DNA of 64,000 nucleotides from Orientallactaga sibirica (Eukaryota; Chordata; Mammalia; Rodentia; Dipodidae). The notes below the pieces were generated by a model, which worked only from the letters and a program-made list of their open reading frames with translations, made no database searches and was not told where the DNA came from. The stretch lies in assembly GCA_036365145.1 (NCBI GenBank), contig JAEOAD010000018.1:12072501-12136500 (forward strand), in the 5' to 3' direction. Both the position numbers and the translations under genes were made by a program. Of this stretch, positions 1 to 12,859 are shown one piece after another. Each line of letters begins with the position of its first letter. The stretch's first letter is position 1.

Positions 1-14
1 TATTTAAATTGTAA

Positions 15-310
15 GGGGTCTGGGGAGATGTCTCAGTAGTAAAGTGGCTGCATTACAAAGATGAAGACACGTAACAAAGCGGGGCATCAGCATCGTGGCA
101 AAGATGTGTCATCCCAGTGCTGGGGAACAAGAGACAGATGGATTCTTTTGGGCTTACAGGTCAGCCACTCTAGCCTAATCTGGGTGTTCTGGGCCAGTGA
201 AAGAACCTGTCCCAAAAAAGTGGATGGCACCTAAGAAATGGCACCTGAGGTTGTCCTCTAGTCTCCACACATACGTAGCAACATACATGCACACATACAT
301 CTACACACAA
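15..310 (+). repeat. B4-type composite SINE
   Basis: The start GGGGTCTGGGGAGATGTCTC resembles a tRNA-derived SINE head. A B1-like middle follows (ATCCCAGTGCTGGGG, then GGTCAGCCACTCTAGCC), and the end is a rich ACACATACA tail. This head/B1 fusion is the B4 layout of rodents. The copy is diverged. Confidence 0.65.
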
Positions 311-394
311 AATGATGAGGAAAGTTTCACCTTTTATATACAGAAAACTGCTATATTTTAATCTGATCCTAACTCTCTATAAACAGGTCTATGA

Positions 395-427
395 AACACA
401 CACATGCACACACACAAACACACACAT
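395..427 (+). repeat. CA-rich simple sequence
   Basis: Imperfect ACACACA runs between two SINEs. Confidence 0.7.
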
Positions 428-460
428 ACTTTTTTAGTATTTTATTTTTATTTACTTTTT

Positions 461-631
461 GTTTGTTTGTTTGTTTGTTTGTTTATTTTTGTTTTTTGAG
501 GTAGAGTCTCACTCTGACCCAGGCTGACCTGGAATTAGCTATGTAGTCTCAGGGTGGCCTCGAACTCACAGTGATCCTCCTACCTCTGCTTCCCAAGTGC
601 TGGAATTAAAGGTGTGCACCACCACACCTGG
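461..631 (-). repeat. B1 SINE, antisense, with (GTTT)n tail
   Basis: The plus strand carries GAGGTAGAGTCTCACTCTG, then CTCAGGGTGGCCTCGAACTC, and ends AAAGGTGTGCACCACCAC. That is the reverse of the 7SL-derived B1 consensus, and the body is near full length. The GTTT repeats at 461-492 are its AAAC-type tail. Confidence 0.9.
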
Positions 632-832
632 ATTATTTACTTATTTATGACAGAGAGAGAAAGGAAGAGAGGAAGAGAAAGAGAATGTATGTGCTAGGGC
701 TTCTAGCCACTTCAAATGAACTTCAGATGCATGTACGACCATGGGCATCTGGCTTATTGTGGGTTTTTGGGAACTGGGTTCTTAGGCTTCACAGGCAAGC
801 ACCTTAACTACTAAACCATCTCTCTAGCTCCA
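632..832 (-). repeat. Dip-like tRNA-derived SINE, antisense
   Basis: From the left: an AT-rich tail region (TTATTTACTTATTTATGA), a GAGA block, CAGGGCTTCTAGCCAC-like and AACTTCAGATGCATGT-like segments, then CACAGGCAAGCACCTTAAC and CTAAACCATCTCTCTAGCTCC. Read on the minus strand this is a tRNA-like head followed by a unique body, a CT microsatellite and an A-rich tail. It abuts the B1 at 461-631. Confidence 0.85.
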
Positions 833-1157
833 CTCACACTTTACTTGGGCTTTTTTAACTTGACCAACATTTTCATGGATTCCATATCTTTGGGTTGAAG
901 CACTTACAGAAACATCTCTTTCTCACCTGTTATCAATCCTACCAGGAAGAAAAAGTACAATCACTTCCCAGATGGATAGCTGAGAATTGGAGAAGTGAAG
1001 AAACTCACCTAAAATCCACTGGCAATAATGACGAACTCAGACACTGGGTCCACTGGCCAGCACTGGTGATAAGCCTGACAACTATGTCAGAAGAGGTTTA
1101 GATAGAAATGACTTTACGTGACAATACATGACATAAGTGTAAACATATGCACACAAC
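833..1157. other. Unique intronic sequence
   Basis: I see no gene, no recognisable repeat and no conspicuous motif in this stretch. Confidence 0.6.
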
Positions 1158-1313
1158 AGCTGCAGTGGGTCATGCTTGTTATCCCAGAATTTGGGACGTA
1201 AAGGCAGGAGGATCCAGAATTCGAGGCCATGCTCAGCTACATAGAACCTCAAGGCCAGCCTGGGCTACATGAGTCTCTGTCTCCAAATATATATATATAC
1301 ATATATATACATG
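1158..1313 (+). repeat. B1 SINE, sense, with (AT)n tail
   Basis: A diverged B1: GTCATGCTTGTTATCCCAG, GGCAGGAGGATCCAG, TTCGAGGCCA and GGCCAGCCTGGGCTACAT in order. Its tail has become an imperfect AT/ACAT microsatellite at 1286-1313. Confidence 0.8.
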
Positions 1314-1479
1314 TAAAATCAATAGTTTCTGTCTCATTTTGCTCAGCCATTGAGTATTGATTTGGAATGGAATAACAGAGCTCACAGACGGTCAGTACTG
1401 GAGAAGAGAAGAAAGTGACAGGGAGAAGGATACCTCCACCCTGCAGCTCTACAGCACTGGGGCTTGTTTGAAATTTTGT

Positions 1480-1610
1480 GGCCATGGAACAGTGGGGATG
1501 TCAGAGCAAGACTGAACTACAGCAGACTCAGGTTCCAATCTTGGCTCAGAACTGTAGCAACAAGTTGTTTGACGTTTGCTTCTTTAGCATGTTTCAGTTT
1601 CAGACAAGGA
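1480..1610 (+). repeat. MIR SINE relic, sense
   Basis: An ordered MIR-like match: AGCAGACTCAGGTTCCAATC, TTGGCTC, then AGTTGTTTGACG and a T/C-rich CAGTTTCA. Diverged and partial. Confidence 0.5.
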
Positions 1611-4032
1611 ATTCATTTCACAGACTATGAAGTATGGCACAGCCCTTGGCAAAGAGAGCAGAAAATGGTGTTCAGAATATAATAGTTTTCATGAACGAAT
1701 AGTTCACCTTCCAGCCTAAGCACAGGCAGAGTCCTCTCTATCCACCTGGATCCTCTGAGTGATGTCCTATTCTCAACCCCGAGAGGAGGCCCTAAAAGGG
1801 AGGAGTCACCACCAGGAATACAGTCTGGATCAGCCTGGGCATCTGAAGGTATTTGCTTGGTTGCAGCTGCATTTCCCCTTTTCTGCATGCACACTCAAAC
1901 CCAGGATCCACAAGATAGACCACATCTCATGCAAACCCATAACCTGTGAAATTGTGTTTTGATTGGGTACACCACATATGCCCGGCCTTATCTACCCAAG
2001 TCCCTAAGGAAAATTATAGAATACCATATTTTTCTTAGCCCCTGTAGAAAAAGATTCAGTTATTACATTTTTTAAAATTCAGGGCAGGCATGACCACAGC
2101 TAGCCCTGACATTTCTGAACAGACCTGAATTTCCAGGGAAAGCATACCTAACATAACCAGTGTACTGAGGTCTATTTTAGCACAGTGAAAATGCAAGCAG
2201 ACTCACAATATCCCAGAACAATCAGGACTTTCTGTTGAATATCTGAAGCAGATAAACCACATATTTGAATTAGATGATGACATACTTTATTCAAATCCTC
2301 CCACCTGGTGGAACAACTTCCTGAATGACATTATCCATCATGTGTATACCTTTTTAACAGGTGTTTGACAATCCTGAAAAGTTGTCACATGTGAATAAGA
2401 TTCTAATTCTCACATAGTTACCTCTGGATGTGAACATCCAGTTCTAGTTTTCATCTAGAAAGCAACTAAAGCAGGGGAAAATCCCAGATGTGTTGTGTAT
2501 TATGTATTCTAACCTATACTGAACAGGTGCTTTCTCCCCCTTTATCCTTCTTTACGATGGGATAGAATATGTGAGAAATGTTTTGTAAACTCTGAAGTCC
2601 TCCACAAATATCAGTCATGCTGAAAAATCAGCTTTACATTTACCTAGGACTCAAACAACTACCAAAATTTCAGAAAGGGATGAAGCCAGCAGGTCACAGA
2701 GTCCAACCTCCCATTTTCATGTAGGACCTTACAAATGAAAACCAGATGACATTTTTAAATAGACCACTTTCAAATTAAATGTCAACTGCATAGGATGCAA
2801 CCTACAACATCATAAAGTCTCAGGACTCAATGGCCTTCGCTGGTGTCTCCTGAGGCCATCTAGACCCACACAGAATTCAGATATGCACTCAGGAAGTCTA
2901 TAAAGGTGTATTGCTAGGCACCTTTGGGGAAGTCATCTATTTTCGTGTCCTTAGTGAGCATACATTAAGGCTATAACCCTTTTGCATGCTTTGTGATTTT
3001 TCTCCACATATTATTTTTTTACTCATAGTCAATAGATATAATAAAACAACTACAGCCCAGAAACACAACTGCTGAGTGAGAATTTAAACCATGGACCATC
3101 AAAGTACAAATTATAGTGGTTTTCTGACCTTGAGAATGTCAAAGAGTGAAAAAAGAGAAAGCAAAGAGAAAAATGTGCCTCAAATGATTGAATACACACA
3201 TAGATTTTTCTTAAATAAGTAAAAAATAAACTAAAATCATTCTGATCAGAGATACCGTTACTAATGTGTTTTGTGACTTTCTGTTTAGATTGCTTCTCAT
3301 CTTAATGCATAAGGATATATAAGCAGAAAAGCTGTTTTATATAAAGAGAGTCATGGTGTATAAACTCTTACGTAATATTCTTTTTTGTTTTCTTTCATTT
3401 AAAACTATTTGGGGGCATTTTTACATAACAGTTACTGAAACAGATACTTTTTTGGCTATATGTAGTATATTATATGAACAAAATATTATGCTATGCAGAT
3501 TAGATCTACTCTTATTAATCCCCCAACAGTTCTTCAAGATAGATGATTATATGTCAGTTTTTGTAGATGAGGAATCTAAGGTTATCTGTTAATTTGATGC
3601 TGATTGGAAAAATAAATAATAAAAAATAAAAAAAATTTTCAACTTACATGATTTGAATGGAAATTTAAATATGAATATAAATTTCACAAATGTCATCACA
3701 CATAGCTGCCTTTGAGCAGTGGCTCTTACTAAGATCTCCATCTTACTAATAAGCCATACAATCCTAAGTTCTGGTCACTGCTGCTTGCATCTCCCAATTT
3801 TAAAGACAACCCAGTTTATACTCTCAAGGGGCAGGTTGGCATAGAATTAACAGAGTCTGGAACAGGACTTCCCACCTTTGAATCCAACTCCACTCCCATC
3901 ATAGTTGACCATTATCCCCACTACATATAGTTGTGGAAGGTTTACTGGAAAAGGAAAATTTTCTCATAATACTGAGACTGAGGGAAATATTGCAAAGAGA
4001 AAAATAAGATTCACTGTATTCTTATCATATGA
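1611..4032. other. Unique AT-rich intronic stretch
   Basis: Apart from a probable MIR piece at 3475-3592 I recognise no repeat, gene or RNA here. Small open frames (for example 1759-1962 and 3353-3592) show no protein family and no codon regularity. Confidence 0.55.
3475..3592 (-). repeat. MIR SINE relic, antisense
   Basis: The string TTAATCCCCCAACAGTTCTT followed by TTTTGTAGATGAGGAATCTAAG matches the MIR 3' half in reverse (AATCCTCACAACAACCC, then ACAGATGAGGAAACTGAG). Confidence 0.55.
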
Positions 4033-4071
4033 TTATCTATCTATCTATCTATCTATCTATCATCTATCTAT
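4033..4071 (+). repeat. (ATCT)n microsatellite
   Basis: About nine ATCT units with one interruption. No SINE body is attached. Confidence 0.95.
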
Positions 4072-4136
4072 TTCATTGTTAATGTCATAGCAATCATTAA
4101 GTATTTACAAATGTGAACTCTACTGTATTTACATAT

Positions 4137-4458
4137 GTATTAGTTACTTTAAGACAAAATATCTGACAGAAGCAATTTATGGGAAGAAGGGTTCACTTTA
4201 TCATAAGACTGACAGTACAGTCCGTCATGATAGGAAAGGCATGGGAGCAGGAGCCTAAGGTGCTGGTTACATGGCTTCCATAGTCAGGAAGTAGAGAGTT
4301 AAATATAAAGTTGGATAGCGCTAAGGAATCTCAAGGACCACCCCCCAGTGACTCAATTCCTCCAGGTAGACTCCCACCTTAAGACCCATGGCCAGGTGGG
4401 GACCAAATGTTCAAAAATATGAAAGTCTGGGAGACAGTTAACATTCAAATCACAACAG
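4137..4458 (+). repeat. MaLR-type LTR relic (copy 1 of 4)
   Basis: It runs from TTAGTTACTTTAAGACAAAA through CCAGTGACTCAATTCCTCCA to GGGGACCAAATGTTCAAAAA and ends AACATTCAAATCACAACAG. The same ordered blocks occur at 30541-30883 and 51990-52397, and reversed at 33905-34235. In the reversed orientation it starts TGTGGTGGTTTGAATTAG, which fits MT/ORR1-type LTRs of the MaLR group in rodents. The family name is from memory. No internal viral coding region is present. Confidence 0.6.
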
Positions 4459-4459
4459 C

Positions 4460-7400
4460 TTAATATAGTATAAACACATTTCTCACACATACTTTTCTCA
4501 GTGTCTACACTCAATGTTTTATAGTATCAGGAAACCATTTGCTGTTTTTAAATGCTGAGTTCATCCTCAATTTTGGCATTAAATATTCTACAAAATGTCT
4601 TTGGAAGTTTAGCATTTTCCATGTACTAGATTATTACCTAAGAAGGCATTTTCTCTAAATATTTTCCTAACAATGTCTACCTTCTAAGAAATTAGGGGCT
4701 CCATACCAGGGTGAATGAATAAGGAATGAGGGATGAGTGAATCTTTGCAGCAGATTCTTATATTTGGTAGATGTGTATTTACAGTTCATTAAAATCTAAA
4801 TGCCAAGTACTTAATAATAATGTAACCTTCATTTCATACATTATTGAAGTCATTACAAATGACATAAAAGTGGTGCCACATTAGTTTATAAATTTTAATT
4901 TACAACAGGAGTTTGCTTTCCCTGTTGGGAGCAATCAATGGTGCATCAATGAGCAACAGGTACAGCAACTTCACCCACGTCACCCAGATGTCTCCTTTTA
5001 AATTTCATGGAAGTGCTAGCCCATCAGGAAAAGAATCTTTTCACTAGAGGTATTTACATTCTTCAATTTTACATCTGGAAAGGAAACTTTTAAACTCCTT
5101 CTGGCTCTGTCTGGCCCATTATACAGTAAAAAACATTAAGGATTTATCTGTTCTTGCCCTGTGTCTTCTCTCTAAGGCTACCACTGAGCTACATCCCTAG
5201 CTGAGTCTCTAATTCTTATTTCTGCTGATACAACTAGATCGGTAAGGCATAGATATGTTTAAATATTTTAAGAAATCAAACTGATTGCATTCAAGAAAAT
5301 ATTCTCCATGCCTTTTCTCAACTTTTTTTTCTTTTTGATAGTATGTGGAGAGTGGGCAATGACTTCATGAGCTCTTCCAAGTGCTGCTCTCCTGTTCCTA
5401 ACTGCTGAATTTCTTTACACATTACAACATCACTTTCCTTGATCCATCAAATGTTCTCTTCTGCCTGCCTTCGTTTGATTTTAGGCTCAACACTGTAATA
5501 AATGTTCAAAGCAAATGGAATAATGTGGTCTGTGGTTAAAAGATGCTAGAGGGAAAGCTACATCATGTTGTGTTTCTGCTAATGGTTGGTAAAGAGTAAA
5601 TACCCATATGCAGATGCTGCGGAATCCACTGCGCACTGGGGGAAAATTCACTCTAGTTCTTTTCAGAGTCAAATTGAGTGAGAAACAGAGAATGAATATT
5701 TCATCACAAACCCAGATTAGAGACTTGAGGGGGAGCATCTTAGCTCAATTTTACCACAGTAAAGTTGAGGGGTAAGGAGTGTACAGAGTGAGTAGTCTGT
5801 TTTGAAAGCACTGAAGATCTACAATGCTTTGTAGAACAAAAGATGCCAAGGTATGAGCAGCCCTTCCACTCCTGAAGTTGCACACTGAGCCTTTCTAAAC
5901 AACAGACACAGCTGTCCTGGGTGTCACATAGGTCCCCCTCAGCTCGAACATGTGAACATTTGATGGCCACCCCACTTCCTCTGAGCATTGGTGGATGTTT
6001 TAGCCCTGTCAGTACCAGCAGGATTTCTCTATCAAAGGAACCCAGGCAGCAGTGTGGAGACGTCTTTCTTCTCTTATGTTTGGCACATAAGAGGTGTTGC
6101 TAATATCCATTCTCCTATGGCTTACTTATAAAATATAAGGCTTCCTATGACAAAGGCCAAAACTATAACAACTTGAATGTCTTAATTGGTGTTATTTTCT
6201 ACTCTAGAATGGGTCAGGATGCCATTCCATAAAATGGAATCAGTGCTCCAATGGGCTCTACAGTCAGATGGAGGCTGAAAAAGGTAGAAACAGAAGAACA
6301 ACACACACAGCTGGTATTTAAAAGTTAGGAAAAATTACTGATTGGTTAACATCAGATCACTTCACATCCTTTTTCTAAGAATTATGCCAACTGAAACTAG
6401 CCTTTTGGGGACATTTCATTGCTTATATCTTATTTCTCTTGATTTCTGAGGAGACCAGGAGAATTACTGAAGTTCAGTTTAGTAATGTGGAACTTTAGCA
6501 AGGTGACTCTATTTTGACTTTTTTGTCTGGTACTTGAGTCTCCCATAAAGAAGTTTAGTCCAAGATGTCAGTAGTAAATTCACCTCTTACTTGGAAGGGC
6601 TTAAGAGACAATATGAGTGACCATGGCCTAGGACATGTATTCATGTTGTCCTGAATGACTTGCTGCAATGGGGAAGTGGTTATTTGAACTTTTCTATAGT
6701 CACAGAACAAAGGGAAAGTCATAAATTAAGACATTAACCAAGCATATTGATGAGGCATGGAATAAGTGGGTTATAACCAAACAGTAGAAACCTATGCAAG
6801 ATGTTTCAAGTGTTATGTGATGAGATCCTAGCTGTAGGTAGGGGAAAGCTAATGATTTGCTAAGTCCCTTCATTGACAGAAGTTTTACCTGGCAGTAGGA
6901 AGGCTACCAGGTCAGATACAGAGGAGGTCCCTGAATGGCTATTAAGGAGATCACAGCCACCATGTGTCATTTTGGCTCTGAATCTACAACAGTCTGAAAT
7001 TCTGGACAGGAAGTTCTCATCAGTCAAACAGTCCTATAGACTCTTCAGTATAGGTGTGGCCTTTCTTTTTCTGGGAACTTTAATTCACAAAAGCTATAAA
7101 TATTTTTATATAATACCTCTTATCCCACATCTATTAAGTTTTCTTCTAGCCACCTCCTATGATGGAAATAATTACAGGAATATTAACAATAACAATGAAA
7201 ATAGAATAGGGACTTAAGATGCCAGTGTGGTTCTGGAACTATGCTAGGGGTCTGTCTGTAATACCTCATTTAATTCCCAGTTTTCAAGCAAGGGAACTAT
7301 TATGGGTCCTCAACTATGAATACATTGATGAGGAGACTGGGGGCCAGAGAGGTCAATAGTTTACATAGGGAGAAATGAGCTAGTAAGTGTCTTATAAGTC

Positions 7401-8870
7401 CAGGTGTATCTGATTCTTCTTTGACACAAGAAACTGAGTCTAAGGTTTTCGTCCATTCTTGACATTTTTCATGTTCCCTGATACACGCAGTATATCACCT
7501 AGTCGTTAGTTAACCTACAAGTCTGCTCACCTCTAACGTGTAAGCCCATCAAGATGGCAAAGTGAGCTTTAACAATGAAGCAGCTAAGACCTTAGTGGTG
7601 CAGGTTTTACAAAGAGAAGGCAAAGAGCATTCTTTCTGGCCTTCTTCCTGTTGCTGCTGATTGCAAATGTCTGAGCTCTCCAGCAGAACTAGTTGCATTT
7701 TTAACTTATTGGCAGTGGGTTTAAAATTTCTTTCTCATTTTTTATGGTCTAAAATGCATGGAAATCAGACATTTGAAGGATGTTTTGTTACCTTCTGTGA
7801 TAGTTTGAAAGAGTATTTCGAGACCTATAAAAACACTGAATATGTAAATCTGAGAAACATTTATATGTTAAAAATACAGAAAAGCAGCCATGTGTAAGCA
7901 CTGCTAAAAGCAGGTAGGGGAGATGCCAGGTTTTCAGGGTGTAGACTCTCTCAGGTTCTTATTAGTTCTATCACGCCATTCGCATGAAAATGCTGTCCTC
8001 CTTTGTGTAAATCACAGGGACAATGCAAATGAGTCAGCAAAGAGTGCTTGTCATAAAAGTATCATTCATTTCAATAGTTTCTGTGGATTTTTGATATCAA
8101 AGTTTTTTTATGATGCTGACAATCACCAAAGGGATTTTGTCACAGTGCATTTCCCAGATGCCCTCCCCCCTCAAAAAAAAAATGGCTTTGCTTTGTGGAG
8201 TTTACCCTGAAGTTGGAGCAAGACTACATGACTTGAATTCAGCCTTGGAGCATGTGCCATCTCTTCCCCTTTCAATTTACCACTCACTCAAAATTTGAAT
8301 ACATATGGTTCTAGTTAGTTGGATCCCAGTTTATGAAAAAGAAGATCCCTGGTACCTGCTTATAAACCTAGAAAAGGAAGGAAGCAATGGTGTGAAAGGC
8401 AGAGCATGTCTGAAAAATCATGGACACCCAACTGATAAAGACACAAACAGAAAAGAAGACAATTCAAAATCAAGAAAATTCAGTCACTCAAAACCTTTTA
8501 AAAAGGATTTTTTCCTTATTCATAGACACAGAATATAGAAGAGAATTTCAGTAACAAATGGCAAATATTTCTTTTAATGATACCACTTAACAGACCAGGG
8601 TGTGGTCCAGTGGCCCATCACATTCACACTAATGGATGCATTGCATAGGGTTTTTGAGGGCTGATTTGATGCTAGAGGTTAAACCCTAGGAAGTGTCCAC
8701 ACTTTCAGCTTGTGACTCCCTGAAATATTTTACTAAAATTATGGAAAAGTACTTACAATCAGGGATACTTATCACAGTGCTAGTAAAATACATTAGTTAT
8801 TTAAAGCAAATGAACATCTACACAGAAACTGTCATCTTATTGACTGAAAGAACATTCAGAAGTATTGCTC
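4460..8870. other. Long unique intronic stretch
   Basis: About 4.4 kb with little recognisable repeat content except a probable MIR at 7250-7440. An SINE-end-like string (CCACTGAGCTACATCCCTAG) occurs near 5180-5203 without a body. Open frames here (up to 114 codons at 6873-7217) resemble no protein I know. This is one of the larger repeat-poor intervals of the window. Confidence 0.5.
7250..7440 (-). repeat. MIR SINE relic, antisense
   Basis: TACCTCATTTAATTCCCAG, then GATGAGGAGACTGGGGGCCAGAGAGGT in two pieces, then GAGCTAGTAAGTGTC: the reversed MIR order with moderate divergence. Confidence 0.65.
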
Positions 8871-8884
8871 AAGCAGAAAAAATA

Positions 8885-9031
8885 TTTTTTTTTTTTTGAG
8901 GTAGGGTCTCACTCTGGTACAGGCTGACCTGGAATTAACTATGTAGTCTCAGGGTGGCCTTGAACTCTCGGCGATCCTCCTACCTCTGCCTCTCAAGTGC
9001 TGGGATTAAAGGTGTGCACCACTACGCCCGT
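8885..9031 (-). repeat. B1 SINE, antisense, with target-site duplication
   Basis: T13, then GAGGTAGGGTCTCACTCTGG, continuing through the whole B1 to GTGTGCACCACTACGCCCG. Flanking CAGAAAAA(A)T occurs on both sides (about 8875-8884 and 9032-9040), so this is a clean retroposition with little later damage. Confidence 0.95.
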
Positions 9032-9040
9032 CAGAAAAAT

Positions 9041-10149
9041 CACTTTGAGGTAATATTCTTTAAATGTGTTTAATAATGCAATGAAAAAGTCAAACATAAA
9101 TGTATATTATGAATACTGTCCCTTGTTTTTAAAAAAGTTAAAAAATACCAAAAAATAGTGAACTAAATACTTAACTGTCAGGTTCTTGGGGTGCTAAAAT
9201 GCTGAGGACTACTTATTTTTTAAATCTACCTATTTGTCCCTAGTTTTTATAATCAACAATAACCATATATTACATTGAAACTATGGGAAAATTAGTAGCT
9301 AAAAGGGGAAAAAAGTTATATAACGTGTCTTGCTAACAAGTAGCTCTTAATGCCTTTTAAATGAAGGCTGCACAATCTGGTTTCACACAGATTCTAAACT
9401 CAGGAGAGGCCCACACATATACACTATGATCTTATTAATGGAATTTTCTCCCAAACTTATATAAAATTGTGATGTTTTAAAATCATGCCACGAATCCCTA
9501 GCATTCAAATAGTTGGCACAAGTTTCTGAGAATATAGCAGATATGTCACACGTGTTGTCAGAGAAACAAGAATGGCCACATGGATGCACACCACAGGAAG
9601 GCAGAGTCGGTCTTAGCATGTGGAAGAAGTTGTCACCTGTGATTTTGAGGATCATAACAGAGGCTGCAAGGTCATGAAGTAGAATAAAAGGAGAACTGAT
9701 TTCTCCCTGTGCTCTCTCATCTCCATCTCAGTAGATGATTCACACAATTGTCAAAGACAAACATTGATCTATTTCCTTGCCATTCACCTGCAGCAAGGCC
9801 CTCTCCCTTACCATCCTCACTGTCACCATCTAATTCAAGGTACAGCCTATGTGGATCCTAGATGGAACGTCAGAACCTAACCACACTAGACTGAAATTTG
9901 TCCTCCACACAGCCAACTGAAAGGTACATTTATAGGATAAATCAGCGTTATTATTCCCTACTTGTAAAGCTTTGTGCAAATTTCTCAAAACATCAAAATA
10001 AAATCCTAAATTGACCTTTTCCCTGTTCTGTAAAGACCAAGGACACCTGTCTCCCAACATATTTGTTTTCTCTCTCTCTCTCATCTCTCTCCCCTTACCA
10101 CTGGCCTCTGCCCATTAGTCCTCTCCCACGATCTCCACAGCACTGGCTT
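9041..10149. other. Unique intronic sequence
   Basis: No gene recognised. The right part (from about 9700) is T/C-rich and may be a very old LINE relic continuous with the next feature, including a short CT run at 10070-10090. Confidence 0.45.
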
Positions 10150-10400
10150 CTTGCATATTAATTGTTATTTAAATATCAGTTTCCCAAGTAGGACTTTCCT
10201 GACCACCTCATCTAAAATGCCCCCGAAGATATTTGCTCTTATCTTTCTCTTTTATTTCTTTCTACCTCTTAAAATACTTTTTCAATTGATTTTACCTCAT
10301 GTTAGTTCTTTGAGAGAGGGCCTCATTCATCTTCTGCAGTACTTCATTCAAAGTGTCTGGCCTAAAGCAGTTGCTCTGTTCATACACATGGAATGAAGGG
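10150..10400 (+). repeat. L2 LINE 3'-end relic, sense
   Basis: GGACTTTCCTGACCACCTCA, TCTAAAATGCCCCC, TTGAGAGAGGGCCTCATTCA and AAAGTGTCTGGCCTAAAG follow the order of the L2 3' end (AGGCCTTCCCTGACCACCC, then a GGGCAGGGAC-like block, then AGTGCCTGGCAC). Confidence 0.6.
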
Positions 10401-10635
10401 CAGGCACATTAAACTGCACAGAAATGAAACCCAAAGACACAAACTGAGCCCCCTTTCCAGAGCAGCACTATGCCCTTCATATTCTCTGGCAACACTCACT
10501 AAATTCCTTGGATGCCATTTAATAGTACACTGAGGAATAGTGTCTCAGAAGACACTCCATGAAATGACTATTTGTCCAAAAATAGAGCATTGTTTGAAGT
10601 ATAGCTGTTGAAAAATGTCTATCAAAAACATAACG

Positions 10636-10897
10636 AGACCGGGCATGGTGTCACATACCTTTAATTCCAGCACTCGAGAGGCTGGGAGTTTGAGGCCAGC
10701 CTGAGACTACACCATGAGTAGATGGGTCCATTTTACTGATCTAGCTTTTGAACCCATGTCTTTTGATTGGGGCACTGAGGTCACTGTATGAGGCCAGCCT
10801 GGGACTACATAATGCATTCCAGATCAGCCTGGGCTAGAACTAGACCATACCACAAAAGCAAACAAACAAACAAACAAACAAACAAACAAAAAAACAA
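10636..10897 (+). repeat. Composite or interrupted B1 SINE with (CAAA)n tail
   Basis: A B1 5' half runs from GACCGGGCATGGTG to about 10718. A 70-base non-B1 segment follows, then a B1 3' half restarts with TGAGGCCAGCCTGGGACTAC at 10789 and continues to the tail at 10856-10897. The GAGGCCAGCCTG block is present on both sides of the interruption. Confidence 0.75.
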
Positions 10898-11384
10898 CAT
10901 AGGGTGCTCTTGCTCCTGCATCCCTCCTCTCTTCCTCTGACCACTCATAGAGAAGGCCCTGTCCCCTTCTGATCATCAGCACTGTGAACATAGGCACCAG
11001 TTCTCTGTCATACTCCTGCACAAGCTAGCCACGGAGGGGACATTTATACAGTAGTGAATGACTTTAAAACAACTGTGAAAAACATGCCTTTCCCAAAGTT
11101 CTTCCAGAAGATGAAGGCTTTTCTACCAAAAACTCTAAAACATGGTATTCGCCCATTTTATACCCATTTCAATAGGCTATCTGCTAAATAGGTACTTTGA
11201 AGGGCACATTAGCGGTCAGATGAGGTGAGTCTAAAGGTGGTGCTGGCTGACGGAGGGCCTCTGAAGCACCTGAGTAGCATCAGTGACAGTCATTCCCTAA
11301 AAGTCTTATTGAAGTCGCCTGAGGAGTCACATCTCCTCTACATGCACACAGCCTGCCAGAGGAAGCCAGCAGTAATAGGCTTCA
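10898..11384. other. Unique intronic sequence
   Basis: No gene or repeat recognised. Confidence 0.5.
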
Positions 11385-11500
11385 TAGAATAGGCTTCGTC
11401 AGGTTCCCTCCCAGCTGCCTAGTAGTTGAGTAACCTTGGACAAACCATTTAATTGAGGTGAGACTCAATTTCCCTTGAATGCAAAAAAATCTCCCTTGTA
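11385..11500 (+). repeat. MIR SINE relic, sense
   Basis: CTGCCTAGTAGTTGAGTAAC, CTTGGACAAACCATTTAATT and ACTCAATTTCCCTTG match the MIR core (TAGCTGTGTGACCTTGGGCAAGT and CAGTTTCC). Confidence 0.65.
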
Positions 11501-12859
11501 TAAAAATATGACGAGTATATTACCACATAGAAATAGTTGCGATGTTAAGTAAATTTATGTATGAAAAATGTTCTCAAAGCTTGGACACCTGATAGGTTCA
11601 TAATTTACGTGAGCTTATTTCTTCCCTTTCCCAAGCTTAGACAACATGAAAACATCAGCATTCTCATGTTGTGGAAACTTGAATAGTCTAAGAACTGAAA
11701 AGAAAACTACACCATTATCCAAAATCATCATCTTCTTCACATAACCACTTGAGGAACATCCCATAAATTGAGCTTTTCTAACAATGCTTTCTTGGTGCCT
11801 GCATGGGCTAGATACAGAGCGATCATACCAAATCCTGCATCAGGTGAAAAGGTGAACGGTGTAGCCACTTGTTGAAATAGAACTTAGAGGGAAGGAGTAA
11901 GATGCAAGATTTAGTTTGGGACTTGAGACTCTGTGGGGCATGTTCAACATCAAAGTACACATTTGCAGAAATTATGTGTACATGGAAGTCTAAAACACTG
12001 AACTGGCTTCGTGCCTAGAAATAGATATTTAGGTGTGATGGTATAAAATCATATATGTGACTGGGGCTCTGTGTGTGTGTGTGTGTTGTGGAAGCAGAGA
12101 TATTATTATTTGGGGAGAATGTATAAGCTTCTTCAGAATAGCTATCCAAGTAAGTACTTACATTTATAGGGTCCATGGGAGCAGTGGGTGCTGGTAAGTA
12201 GTTAGCAACTGGCTCTTGGAGGTGTTGCCACTGAGTTTTAACATTTGCATTTAAATTAACAAATTCTGTGGTATAATTACTCCACTATAGCAAATTTCAA
12301 ACAACCAATGTGACATAAGCCTTCAGAAGGCATCAGATATCAACTGGCTCTCACAAATGGGTTTGAGCCAGCTCCAGCATAAGGCAGGCTGGCCAAGAAA
12401 GAAAGAGGAAAGGTCTGAAGAGCAAGGACGACCAAACCAGTGAAACACAACATGTCTAGAACAATGGTCATGAGAAGCAATAGGTCTGAGTTTCTCTTTA
12501 GAGCTGGAAGCAATCGTCTCTGACATTGTTCAGATTATCAACGTGTGGGTGAGTGAGCCTCCAAGGCAGAGTCAAAGAAAGTGCAGGAGTGAAGTCAAAA
12601 TGACTAGGGGAGAAAAGCCTTTAAAACACTGGTTAAGGAAGGCACAGAGAAATAAAGCTGTCTCCATTAAGATATAGGTAGTGTTTCACCATCATCTGAG
12701 AGGCAGAAGAAATTTAGGGCAAGGTGGAGGAAAGAGAATAGCAGGCAAACACAATGAGACCAACAGGCATCCATATTAAGAAAGAAGAAGCCAGCCAGGT
12801 GGCAAGGAGCTCCATTGCAAGCAGGAGAAAGAAGAGGCTTCCAGAAAGTGTTCTTCCAC
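11501..12859. other. Unique intronic sequence with a short GT run
   Basis: No gene recognised. A (GT)8 run lies at 12071-12086. Confidence 0.5.

Noticed and set aside
4033..4071. Simple repeats as a CRISPR array
   Set aside because: Microsatellites without spacers in a vertebrate genome; no array anywhere in the window.
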